Assembly: GCA_937895645.1 (NCBI GenBank)
Contig: CALBKQ010000021.1
Coordinates: forward strand, 1 to 7,084
Direction: 5' to 3'
Source of the DNA: an uncultured Clostridia bacterium
GTDB lineage: Bacteria; Bacillota; Clostridia; Oscillospirales; Acutalibacteraceae
Length of the DNA stretch: 7,084 nt
Shown: positions 1 to 6,311 of the stretch, in pieces
How the letters are laid out: each line of letters starts with the position of its first letter
Position numbering within the stretch: position 1 is the first letter of the stretch
Made by a program: the position numbers and the translations under genes
The notes under the pieces: generated by a model
Database searches by the model: none
Told to the model about the DNA's origin: nothing
The model's input: only the letters and a program-made list of their open reading frames with translations

Positions 1-760
1 GCTTCATAATATTTTGAACTGTGTCAACCTCAAAAAGATTGTCAACATCCTGCATAATTGTAGCAAGACGCTCAAGTCCCATACCTGTGTCAATATTAGG
101 ATTTGCAAGACGAGTATAGTTGTTGTTACCGTCATTTTCGAACTGTGTGAAAACAAGATTCCAAACTTCGATAAATCTGTCACATTCGCAACCTACTTTA
201 CAGTCGGGACTGCCACAGCCTTTATCTGCACCACGGTCAAAGTAAATTTCTGAACAAGGGCCACAAGGACCTGCACCGTGCTCCCAGAAGTTATCTTCTT
301 TACCGAAGCGAACCATATGTGATGGGTCAACGCCAACTTCTTTTGTCCAGATGTCATAAGCCTCATCATCTTCAAGGTAAACGCTGACATAAAGTAATTC
401 TTCAGGAATTTCAAGTACCTTTGTAAAGAATTCCCAAGCCCATGCAGTTGCTTCGTGCTTAAAGTAATCACCGAATGAGAAGTTACCAAGCATCTCGAAA
501 TATGTTCCGTGACGAGCAGTTTTACCAACATTCTCAATATCAGGTGTACGGATACATTTCTGACAAGTTGTTACACGATTTTTAGGAGGTGTAACTTCAC
601 CTGTAAAGTATTTTTTCATTGGTGTCATACCTGCATTTATAAGGAGAATACTCTTATCCCCCTGTGGTACAAGTGAAAAGCTTGGAAGACGCAAATGGTC
701 TTTGCTTTCAAAAAACGCAAGATATTTTTCTCTTAATTCATTAAGACCTGTCCATTTCAT
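1..760 (-). CDS. alaS: Alanyl-tRNA synthetase, N-terminal part (runs off the left edge)
   Basis: Cytoplasmic class II aminoacyl-tRNA synthetase that charges tRNA-Ala with alanine. The 253 codons present begin MKWTGLNELREKYLAFFES, the usual AlaS opening. Visible catalytic-core motifs are LINAGMTPMKKYFTG (about residues 41-55, motif 1 region), RHGTYFEMLGNFSFGDYF (83-100, motif 2), GPCGPCSEIYFD (164-175), a Cys-rich CGSPDCKVGCECDRF insert as in many bacterial AlaS, and GMGLERL (226-232, motif 3). A full AlaS is about 870-880 residues, so the tRNA-recognition, editing and C-Ala domains lie beyond position 1. The start is the ATG read from 760, supported by AGGAG at 769-773 with 8 nt spacing. It is divergent from the kinase operon and has its own promoter. 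No frameshift is seen. Identification is secure from family knowledge. Confidence 0.97.
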   Translation of the reverse strand, partial: MKWTGLNELREKYLAFFESKDHLRLPSFSLVPQGDKSILLINAGMTPMKKYFTGEVTPPKNRVTTCQKCIRTPDIENVGKTARHGTYFEMLGNFSFGDYFKHEATAWAWEFFTKVLEIPEELLYVSVYLEDDEAYDIWTKEVGVDPSHMVRFGKEDNFWEHGAGPCGPCSEIYFDRGADKGCGSPDCKVGCECDRFIEVWNLVFTQFENDGNNNYTRLANPNIDTGMGLERLATIMQDVDNLFEVDTVQNIMK

Positions 761-799
761 ACAGACTACTCCTATTTTATAAAAATTTATATTCAATAA

Positions 800-828
800 A
801 TTATACAATTATAATGTAAATATGTCAA
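800..828 (-). promoter_or_regulatory. Consensus sigma-A promoter of alaS
   Basis: Read on the minus strand, TTGACA (823-828) is followed by exactly 17 nt and then TATAAT (800-805). Both hexamers match the housekeeping consensus perfectly. The predicted transcript would start near 793, leaving a leader of only about 33 nt before the alaS ATG. That is too short for a T-box riboswitch, which many Firmicute aminoacyl-tRNA synthetase genes carry. The -10 region also contains a small AT palindrome, TTATA-CAAT-TATAA (801-814), probably incidental. Confidence 0.85.
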
Positions 829-837
829 TAAAAACTC

Positions 838-866
838 TTGTTTTACAATGTTTTTTCATTTATAAT
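838..866 (+). promoter_or_regulatory. Probable promoter of the kinase-regulator-GH43 operon
   Basis: TTGTTT (838-843), a 17 nt spacer and TATAAT (861-866) form a plausible sigma-A promoter, about 30 nt upstream of the kinase ribosome binding site. A second TATAAT at 875-880 is a possible alternative -10, but it has no good -35 at the right distance. The weak -35 would fit a promoter that needs an activator. The spacer contains ACAATGTT (845-852), which also occurs in the proposed melA promoter. There is no experimental support. Confidence 0.55.
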
Positions 867-902
867 ATTTTGTATATAATCAAGTTTTAAGAGGGGGATT
901 TT

Positions 903-2783
903 ATGAAATTAAAGACACGCTCAAATATTATTCTTATAATTACTATTATAATAACCGTGTTGGCAATTGCATCCCCTTTTATTGCAGGTAGCATTACACG
1001 TCATTATTCAGGCACTCCCGACATTGTGAATGGTAAAGGTGATTTTACAAATACAAAATCTGACTACACACTTTATCTTACAGGTGAATGGGAATATTTT
1101 GCAGGTGTACATATTATCAGCAATCGTGAACAGGCTGATTCTGTAATTGCTGAAATCCCTACGCCTATTGTTGAACCTATTACTTCACTTTCGAAAGCCA
1201 ACGGATTTACTGCGTCTTATAAAATAACAGTTAGCAATCTTAACTATGAAAATGCAATTGTTTATGTGCCTCATTTTGCCGGCACATACAGTGTTTTTGT
1301 AAACGGTATCAGAGTTACACAAAGTGGTACATATATTGACCAGAAGCCTTATGCTAATCTTGACCTTATTGCAAGTAATATAAAATTTGAGCCACAAAAC
1401 ACTTATGAGATTGTCATTGAAGCAACTTGTAATATGATGCCATCACTTTATATGACACCTGTTATTACTGATATTGATTACACAATGACATATTCAAAGA
1501 TTGCACAGACTTTCCGTTCACTTCTTACGGGTGTTGTGCTTTTCTGCGGTCTTTTCATTTTTGCATTTTCAATAAAGCGTTCATTTATTTTAAGTTCAAA
1601 ATGGTTGCCTGTTCTTTGTGCTTGTGTAGCTATAAGAATGATGATTTCGACTGAGGGTTATGCAGTTTTCTCTTTCCTTTTCCCTTATATTGATTATGAA
1701 AGTATTACGCTTATTATCTGCGTTTCAACATTCATTATTAAGCTTGTTGCACTACTTTTCTATTTAGAAACTCTTGACCTTAAAATCAATAAGAATGTTA
1801 TTGCAATATTCTGTTTTGTTTTCTTATCGCTTTCACTTGTTGCAGCAGTACTGCCTTATATTATTTTCAGCCCATATTACTACATTATAATTCAAGCTGC
1901 AACAATCCCGCTTGACATTATAATACTAAGTAACATCTGCAACTGTGTTATGAGAAAACTGCCTTATGCAAAACTTTATCTAATCGGTTACATAACGCTC
2001 TCTATCGGTATTCTTGTTGACTGTTTCTACACTAATGGCGTTATCAACTTTATGTCGAGCCAGTTTATGCCAATCTGTTTCACAATTTTTATTATTACTT
2101 TCGTTGTAATTTATTTTGAAAAAATTTCCCGTATTTTCAACACAGCACTTAAAACTTCTGAAATTGAGAGAGAACTTGAAATTGCAAATACATCTCTTAT
2201 GATTTCACAAATTCAACCTCACTTTCTTTACAATGCACTTAATACTATTAAATATCTTATTAAACGAGACCCTAAATCTGCAGAAAAAGCAGTTATTTCA
2301 TTCTCACGATATTTACGTGGTAATATGGATTCAATTACGCAAAAATCACCTATTCCATTTGCTGACGAATTAGAACATACAAAACATTATTGCGATATTG
2401 AGTTATTGCGTTTTGGCGATAAACTAAACATCGTTTATGATACACCTGTTACAAACTTTTCACTACCTGCACTTTCAGTTCAACCCATTGTTGAAAACGC
2501 AATCAAGCACGGTGTTACAAAGAAAACTGATGGCGGTACAGTAACAGTTACAACGAGTGACGATGAACACAACTACATAATTAAAATTCAGGATGACGGT
2601 GTTGGCTTTGATGTGCAGAATCCTGATTTGAAACCAAGTGAAGCACACGCACATATCGGCGTAAAAAATGTCCGTGAACGACTTATGAATATGGTGAATG
2701 CAGAATTCATTATAGAAAGTCAGATTGATGTTGGCACTTGCGTAACAATTAAAATTCCTAAAAAGGAGACTGAAAGCGTATGA
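903..2783 (+). CDS. Membrane sensor histidine kinase, 7TMR-DISM type with YesM/LytS-like kinase core
   Basis: Predicted inner-membrane sensor kinase of 626 residues. An N-terminal membrane anchor (about 9-31) is followed by an extracytoplasmic domain (about 32-200) with LTGEWEY (59-65) and a strand carrying VFVNGIRV (NG at 134-135). Both are typical of the jelly-roll-like 7TMR-DISM extracellular domains, often proposed to bind carbohydrates. Seven hydrophobic segments follow between about 207 and 405. The cytoplasmic part starts with a short helical linker (406-430), then the His_kinase (PF06580) H-box QIQPHFLYNAL with His440 as likely phosphorylation site. The HATPase_c domain has N-box QPIVENAIKHG (527-537), G1 box DDGVGFD (564-570) and GVKNVRERL (586-594). 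All key residues are present. The ATG at 903 has GAGGGGG (891-897) 5 nt upstream. The ligand is unknown; the glycosidase neighbours suggest a sugar (inference). Confidence 0.93.
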   Translation: MKLKTRSNIILIITIIITVLAIASPFIAGSITRHYSGTPDIVNGKGDFTNTKSDYTLYLTGEWEYFAGVHIISNREQADSVIAEIPTPIVEPITSLSKANGFTASYKITVSNLNYENAIVYVPHFAGTYSVFVNGIRVTQSGTYIDQKPYANLDLIASNIKFEPQNTYEIVIEATCNMMPSLYMTPVITDIDYTMTYSKIAQTFRSLLTGVVLFCGLFIFAFSIKRSFILSSKWLPVLCACVAIRMMISTEGYAVFSFLFPYIDYESITLIICVSTFIIKLVALLFYLETLDLKINKNVIAIFCFVFLSLSLVAAVLPYIIFSPYYYIIIQAATIPLDIIILSNICNCVMRKLPYAKLYLIGYITLSIGILVDCFYTNGVINFMSSQFMPICFTIFIITFVVIYFEKISRIFNTALKTSEIERELEIANTSLMISQIQPHFLYNALNTIKYLIKRDPKSAEKAVISFSRYLRGNMDSITQKSPIPFADELEHTKHYCDIELLRFGDKLNIVYDTPVTNFSLPALSVQPIVENAIKHGVTKKTDGGTVTVTTSDDEHNYIIKIQDDGVGFDVQNPDLKPSEAHAHIGVKNVRERLMNMVNAEFIIESQIDVGTCVTIKIPKKETESV

Positions 2784-3595
2784 AAATAATGATAGTTGAT
2801 GACGAAAGAATTGCATCTGAAGAACTTTATGACATATGTCTTTCTCACCCCGACATTAAAGAGGCAAATGTTTTTAACAACCCTGCTGAAGCACTTTATT
2901 TTATAAGTGAGCACAAGGACATTGACATAGCTTTTCTTGATATTGAAATGCCTGTTATGACAGGTCTTGAACTTGCAAAAAAAATCAACGAAATCAACAA
3001 TTCGACTAGAATTGTATTCGTTACAGGATTTAAGGAATATGCCTATGACGCTTACAGAGTCAACGCAATAGGTTACATATTGAAACCTTACGATGATGAA
3101 ACTGTGTTTAATGAAATTGAAAAGGCAAACGCTTTCAAAAATGTAAGTGTATCAAATGAAATTTCGATAAAAACGTTCGGTTATTTTGATATTTTTGTAA
3201 ACCGTAAGCCCGTATATTTTTCAAGTGCAAAGGCAAAAGAATTTATGGCATTACTTGTTGACCGTCAGGGAAGTTCTGTAAGTACAGAACAAGCAGTTGC
3301 TGTTCTTTGGCCTGACAGAAATTATGACGAAAGTGTTCAGTCTTTGTTCCGTAAAGTTCTTCGTAGTTTGCGAAACTCATTATCTGATGCAGGTATTCTT
3401 GACATTCTTATTGACGGAAGAAATCAGCGTAGTATTGACATTACAAAATTCAAATGTGATTACTATCAATTTCTTACAGACCCTCATCGTCACTTTGACA
3501 CATTCCATGGTGAATATATGACGGGATATACCTTTGCAAAGCCTACAGAACAAAAAATCAAGAATAAATTTTACGAGATTAAGGGCGGTTTATAA
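2780..3595 (+). CDS. Response regulator: receiver domain plus SARP-like winged-helix DNA-binding domain
   Basis: Cytoplasmic transcription regulator of 271 residues, the presumed partner of the kinase upstream. Residues 1 to about 120 form a complete receiver domain: acidic pocket Asp7/Asp8, phospho-acceptor Asp54 in FLDIEMP, Thr82 and Lys102 in LKPYD. From about residue 130 (IKTFGYFDIFVN) comes an OmpR/SARP-like winged helix with the typical SAKAKEFMALLVDRQG and SVQSLFRKVLRSLRNSL helices. It is followed by a short FHGEYMTGYTFAKPT segment resembling the start of a bacterial transcriptional activator domain. This is the COG3947 'SAPR' type of regulator, not the LytTR or AraC outputs more usual for YesM/LytS-type kinases. 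Its ATG overlaps the kinase TGA (ATGA), with AAGGAG at 2763-2768 inside the kinase gene, which implies translational coupling. Targets are not known. Confidence 0.92.
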   Translation: MKIMIVDDERIASEELYDICLSHPDIKEANVFNNPAEALYFISEHKDIDIAFLDIEMPVMTGLELAKKINEINNSTRIVFVTGFKEYAYDAYRVNAIGYILKPYDDETVFNEIEKANAFKNVSVSNEISIKTFGYFDIFVNRKPVYFSSAKAKEFMALLVDRQGSSVSTEQAVAVLWPDRNYDESVQSLFRKVLRSLRNSLSDAGILDILIDGRNQRSIDITKFKCDYYQFLTDPHRHFDTFHGEYMTGYTFAKPTEQKIKNKFYEIKGGL

Positions 3596-3596
3596 T

Positions 3597-4508
3597 ATGT
3601 CAGCATATTTATTTACACACTTTACAGAGGAAAAGGGCGACCGTGAATATGTGTGGTTTGCAGTCAGTCGCGATGGTCTTCACTGGAAAGATTTGGGTAG
3701 TGACGAGCCAATTCTTGTATCAAAAGTTGGTACAACAGGTGTTCGTGACCCATTCATTATATATGACGAAAAGTTGATGAAGTATTTTATAATTGCAACA
3801 GATTTACTTACTACAAGTGGTAACTGGTATAACTTTTCACACAAAGGAAGTCGCTCACTTGTTGTGTGGGAAAGTGAAGATTTAATAAATTGGTCAGAAG
3901 AAAGACTTGTTGAGGTAGGCATTGATAAAGCAGGTTGCGTTTGGGCACCTGAAGCAATTTTTTGCAAAGAAAAAGACGCCTGGTTTGTATTTTTTGCATC
4001 TTGCGTTAAAGAAAAAGGCGAACTCCACCACAAACAAAGAATTTATGGTACTTTCACAAAAGACTTCAAAGAATTCTCCCCTACTTTCAAATTTATTGAT
4101 GCAAAAACTGATGTAATTGACACAAACATTGTTTGGAACAAGGGTTATTATTACCGATTCTCAAAAGATGAAACAAACAAAGTAATCAAAATTGAAAAAG
4201 CTCCTGAGATTTTAAGTGAAAATTGGGAAACTATTCCTTGTAACACTTTTGATAAATGTTTCGGGCTTGAAGGTCCTGAAGTTTATTATCTTCACAATTT
4301 ACAGAAATGGTGCTTAATTGCAGACCAATATCACGAGCATTTAGGTTATGCGCCATTTTTATGTGATGACCTTTCTCTTTGTAACTTTATAAGATTAGAT
4401 GAAGATAAATACGATTTGGGTAAACGTAAAAAGCGCCACGGCGGTGTAATTGAGATTACCGACGAGCAATATGACACGCTTGTTGAGGCGTTTGGAATAG
4501 ATGAATAA
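3597..4508 (+). CDS. Cytoplasmic glycoside hydrolase, GH43-like five-bladed propeller family
   Basis: Probable intracellular glycosidase of 303 residues. GH43 enzymes use an inverting mechanism and mostly remove arabinose, xylose or galactose from plant glycans. The expected triad is visible: Asp51 in VRDPFI (general base), Asp175 in DVIDTN (pKa modulator) and Glu225 in LEGPEV (general acid). Further family marks are SRDGLHW, VWESEDLINW, WAPEA (116-120) and a C-terminal RHGGVIEIT (280-288). There is no signal peptide or membrane segment, so it should act on imported oligosaccharides. The ATG lies 1 nt after the regulator stop, with AAGGGCGG at 3581-3588 upstream. An in-frame TTG at 3534 would extend 21 codons into the regulator gene and is not homologous-looking. 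It is the last gene of the two-component operon. The substrate cannot be read from the sequence; some proteins of this group are annotated only as xylosidase- or arabinosidase-like. Confidence 0.85.
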   Translation: MSAYLFTHFTEEKGDREYVWFAVSRDGLHWKDLGSDEPILVSKVGTTGVRDPFIIYDEKLMKYFIIATDLLTTSGNWYNFSHKGSRSLVVWESEDLINWSEERLVEVGIDKAGCVWAPEAIFCKEKDAWFVFFASCVKEKGELHHKQRIYGTFTKDFKEFSPTFKFIDAKTDVIDTNIVWNKGYYYRFSKDETNKVIKIEKAPEILSENWETIPCNTFDKCFGLEGPEVYYLHNLQKWCLIADQYHEHLGYAPFLCDDLSLCNFIRLDEDKYDLGKRKKRHGGVIEITDEQYDTLVEAFGIDE

Positions 4509-4556
4509 AAAAGTCCCCCGACGGTAATTGCACAATTCCGTTGGGGGTTGTTTTTT
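4507..4556. terminator. Bidirectional Rho-independent terminator between GH43 and melA
   Basis: A 10 bp stem pairs CCCCCGACGG (4515-4524) with CCGTTGGGGG (4538-4547), including one G-T pair. The interior can extend further by AATT pairing. On the plus strand it is followed by TTG and TTTTTT (4551-4556). On the minus strand it is followed by a run of six T (4507-4512 complement). It can therefore end both converging transcripts. The plus-strand T-tract overlaps the melA stop codon (4555-4557). Confidence 0.93.
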
Positions 4557-5874
4557 AATTAAATTTTGGTAAGTAGTCGCCGTGAGCAACAATTAAATCG
4601 TCAACCATTTTCTTGATTGTGTCAATATCAAGTTCACTGCCTGTATGGGGGTCAAGCATTGCGGCTTGATAAATATGCTCTTTTTTGCCTGTAACTGCTG
4701 CTTCAATCGTTAAAAGCTGAACATTAATATTTGTCATATTCATTGCGGCACATTGCACGGGAAGTGCTCCCACATGGCAAGGATGCACACCGTAGCCATT
4801 TACAAGGCAAGGCACTTCAACACAAGCATTTTCAGGCAAGTTTGTAATAAGGTGCCCTGTGTTAAGCACATTACCACCAATCTGATAAGGATTACCAGTA
4901 ACTATTGCCTCCATAATTCTTGATGCGTATTCCTCTGAACGCTCGTGTTCTTTAACACCTTTTTCAAGCATTTCAGCATAATCTTTTTTCCATCTCTCAA
5001 TCTGGTCAACACATCTGCGTGGATATTCGTCAAGTGGAATATTATATCTTTCAATAAGTTCAGGATATTTTGATTTTATGTAGAACATATTATACTCTGC
5101 ATTATGTTCACTTGATTCAGTGCAGTAATATCCGAAATTCTTGATATAGTCCATTCTCACCTTATCATCTGCGTCAGGTTTATCCATATATGCATTAACT
5201 CTTGATTTGATTTCAGGGTACAAATCAACACCGTTTTTATCTTTAATTTCAAGAAGCCACGCCATATGGTTAATACCTGCAATAAGTTCTTTTCTGCCTG
5301 GGAGTTTATCTTCCATATCAAGTTTTTTGAGTAACCATTTTGAACATCCTTGAACGCTATGGCAAAGCCCCACAGTTTTAATGCCTGTATATCTCTGCAT
5401 ATAGCCAGAAAGCATTGCCATTGGATTTACATAGTTTAAGAAAAGTGCATCAGGGCAAACTTCTTCCATATCATTTGCAAAATCCTTCATAACGGGGATT
5501 GTACGAAGTGTACGCATAATTCCGCCTATACCGAGAGTATCACCAATAGTCTGTCTTAAACCATATTTCTTTGGCACTTCAAAATCAATAATTGTGCAAG
5601 GGTCATAAAGTCCAACCTGAATGGCATTGACTACAAAATTTGCACCGCGAAGTGCATCTTTTCTGTTTTCTACACCAACATAGCACTCGATTTTGCCGTA
5701 ACCACCCTTGGCTTTTCGCATTGCTTCAAGGATTACTCGGCTTTCTTCAAGACGCTCTGCATCAATGTCATAAAGTGCAAAAACACTGTCACGAAGTGAT
5801 TCTGTGCACATACAGTCACCAATAACATTTCTTGCAAAAACTGTACTACCTGCACCCATAAATGTAATTTTCAT
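4555..5874 (-). CDS. melA: GH4 alpha-galactosidase, MelA type
   Basis: Cytoplasmic, NAD- and divalent-metal-dependent glycosidase of 439 residues. GH4 enzymes cleave by an oxidation/elimination route, and MelA members hydrolyse alpha-galactosides such as melibiose and raffinose. The N-terminus MKITFMGAGSTVFARNVIGD holds the NAD-binding G-x-G-S motif (residues 7-10). Other MelA-like blocks are DTLGIGGIMRTLRTIP, LNYVNPMAM, GLCHSVQG with Cys171 and His172 (metal site; the CHSV signature is associated with alpha-galactosidases), GINHMAW with His203, PLDEYPRRCVDQIERW, and C-terminal AAMLDPHTGS and LIVAHGDYLP. These closely resemble E. coli MelA from memory. The ATG at 5874 has AAGGGGAG (5883-5890) about 8 nt away. 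An in-frame ATG at 5934 would add 20 non-homologous residues and cross the likely promoter. It converges on the GH43 gene. Alpha-glucuronidase is a less likely alternative. Confidence 0.93.
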   Translation of the reverse strand: MKITFMGAGSTVFARNVIGDCMCTESLRDSVFALYDIDAERLEESRVILEAMRKAKGGYGKIECYVGVENRKDALRGANFVVNAIQVGLYDPCTIIDFEVPKKYGLRQTIGDTLGIGGIMRTLRTIPVMKDFANDMEEVCPDALFLNYVNPMAMLSGYMQRYTGIKTVGLCHSVQGCSKWLLKKLDMEDKLPGRKELIAGINHMAWLLEIKDKNGVDLYPEIKSRVNAYMDKPDADDKVRMDYIKNFGYYCTESSEHNAEYNMFYIKSKYPELIERYNIPLDEYPRRCVDQIERWKKDYAEMLEKGVKEHERSEEYASRIMEAIVTGNPYQIGGNVLNTGHLITNLPENACVEVPCLVNGYGVHPCHVGALPVQCAAMNMTNINVQLLTIEAAVTGKKEHIYQAAMLDPHTGSELDIDTIKKMVDDLIVAHGDYLPKFN

Positions 5875-5905
5875 AACAAGTTCTCCCCTTTTAATGTTTA
5901 ATATA

Positions 5906-5934
5906 ATGCTAACACACCCAACATTGTTTTTCAA
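5906..5934 (-). promoter_or_regulatory. Possible melA promoter
   Basis: On the minus strand TTGAAA (5929-5934) is followed by 17 nt and TAGCAT (5906-5911), a moderate match to a sigma-A promoter about 16-20 nt upstream of the ribosome binding site. TATATT at 5900-5905 is an alternative -10, but at a poor distance from this -35. The spacer carries ACAATGTT (5920-5927 complement), shared with the kinase-operon promoter. The assignment is weak. Confidence 0.35.
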
Positions 5935-5937
5935 GAG

Positions 5938-5967
5938 AAAAATAGCCCTGAGGCAATCCTCAAGGCT
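5938..5967 (-). terminator. Rho-independent terminator downstream of the TetR remnant
   Basis: The hairpin AGCC-c-TGAGG (5944-5953) / CCTCA-a-GGCT (5958-5967) has a 4 nt loop and one C/A mismatch. Read on the minus strand it is followed by ATTTTT (5943-5938) and starts 4 nt past the stop of the TetR fragment, so it probably belonged to that gene. On the plus strand the following sequence is T-rich but interrupted. Confidence 0.75.
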
Positions 5968-5971
5968 TTAT

Positions 5972-6310
5972 TTATACTTTATTCTGACCTATTACACATT
6001 GAATGATTATTTGGGTTATATCTTCTATTGATTCTTTGCAGTCTTTTTTTAGCCATTCCATAACAATAGCAGTAATACCTGTAAGATAAAACTTTAACAC
6101 ATACGCTCTATCTTCTTCAGGAAAACTAAATCGTTCAAGCACAGGATTAAATATAAACTTGAACATTTTATCATAAACCTTTTGGAAATCCATAGTACCC
6201 AAATGATTTATTGCCGTTTTGAATACCTTTTGGTTTTCTTTAATATAGGTCAGATATGGGATAAGATATTGTTGTGTTATAAACACTAAATGTGTTGTTA
6301 ATAATGACAT
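5972..6310 (-). pseudogene. TetR-family regulator remnant: C-terminal domain only, DNA-binding part missing
   Basis: This frame encodes 112 residues resembling the C-terminal ligand-binding/dimerisation region of the TetR_C_8 group (DhaS-like regulators). Visible marks are YLTYIKENQKVFKTAI (about 19-34), a central FPEEDRAYVLKFYLTGIT block (63-80) and MEWLKKDCKESIEDI (84-98), which fits the usual 'G...WL' ending helices. A complete TetR protein is about 180-200 residues with an N-terminal helix-turn-helix of about 60 residues; that part is absent. The ATG at 6310 has no ribosome binding site and is preceded immediately by an in-frame TAA (6311-6313 complement). The first 8-12 residues (MSLLTTHL...) may come from foreign sequence. 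The 3' end and terminator are intact. I read it as a broken gene cut by a rearrangement. It cannot bind DNA as a TetR protein. Confidence 0.75.
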
Positions 6311-6311
6311 T
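6270..6311. other. Rearrangement junction between TetR and phage gene remnants
   Basis: Two unrelated genes on opposite strands both lose their 5' ends here. Convincing TetR sequence on the minus strand extends up to about 6270, and convincing tail-fibre sequence on the plus strand begins by about 6303. No insertion sequence, terminal repeat or obvious target-site duplication is visible in this interval. A deletion, imprecise prophage loss or an assembly chimera would each produce this picture. Confidence 0.5.

Noticed and set aside
193..537. Minus-strand open frame of 114 codons within alaS
   Set aside because: It is out of frame with alaS, whose own frame is fully open here and shows the conserved class II motifs; this is a shadow.
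801..814. Palindrome TTATA-CAAT-TATAA as an operator
   Set aside because: It consists largely of the alaS -10 hexamer and AT-rich flanks; such palindromes are common by chance in this composition.
2475..2914. Minus-strand open frames opposite the kinase and regulator
   Set aside because: They lie opposite conserved coding sequence, have no recognisable domains and no convincing ribosome binding sites.
3534..3596. Upstream TTG start that would lengthen the GH43 protein by 21 residues
   Set aside because: It lies inside the response-regulator gene, has no suitable ribosome binding site, and the added residues do not look like the family. The ATG at 3597 starts directly with the expected YLFTHF sequence.
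5875..5934. In-frame ATG at 5934 as melA start
   Set aside because: The extra 20 residues precede the canonical MKITF...GAGS N-terminus and overlap the likely promoter. The ATG at 5874 has a strong AAGGGGAG at good spacing.
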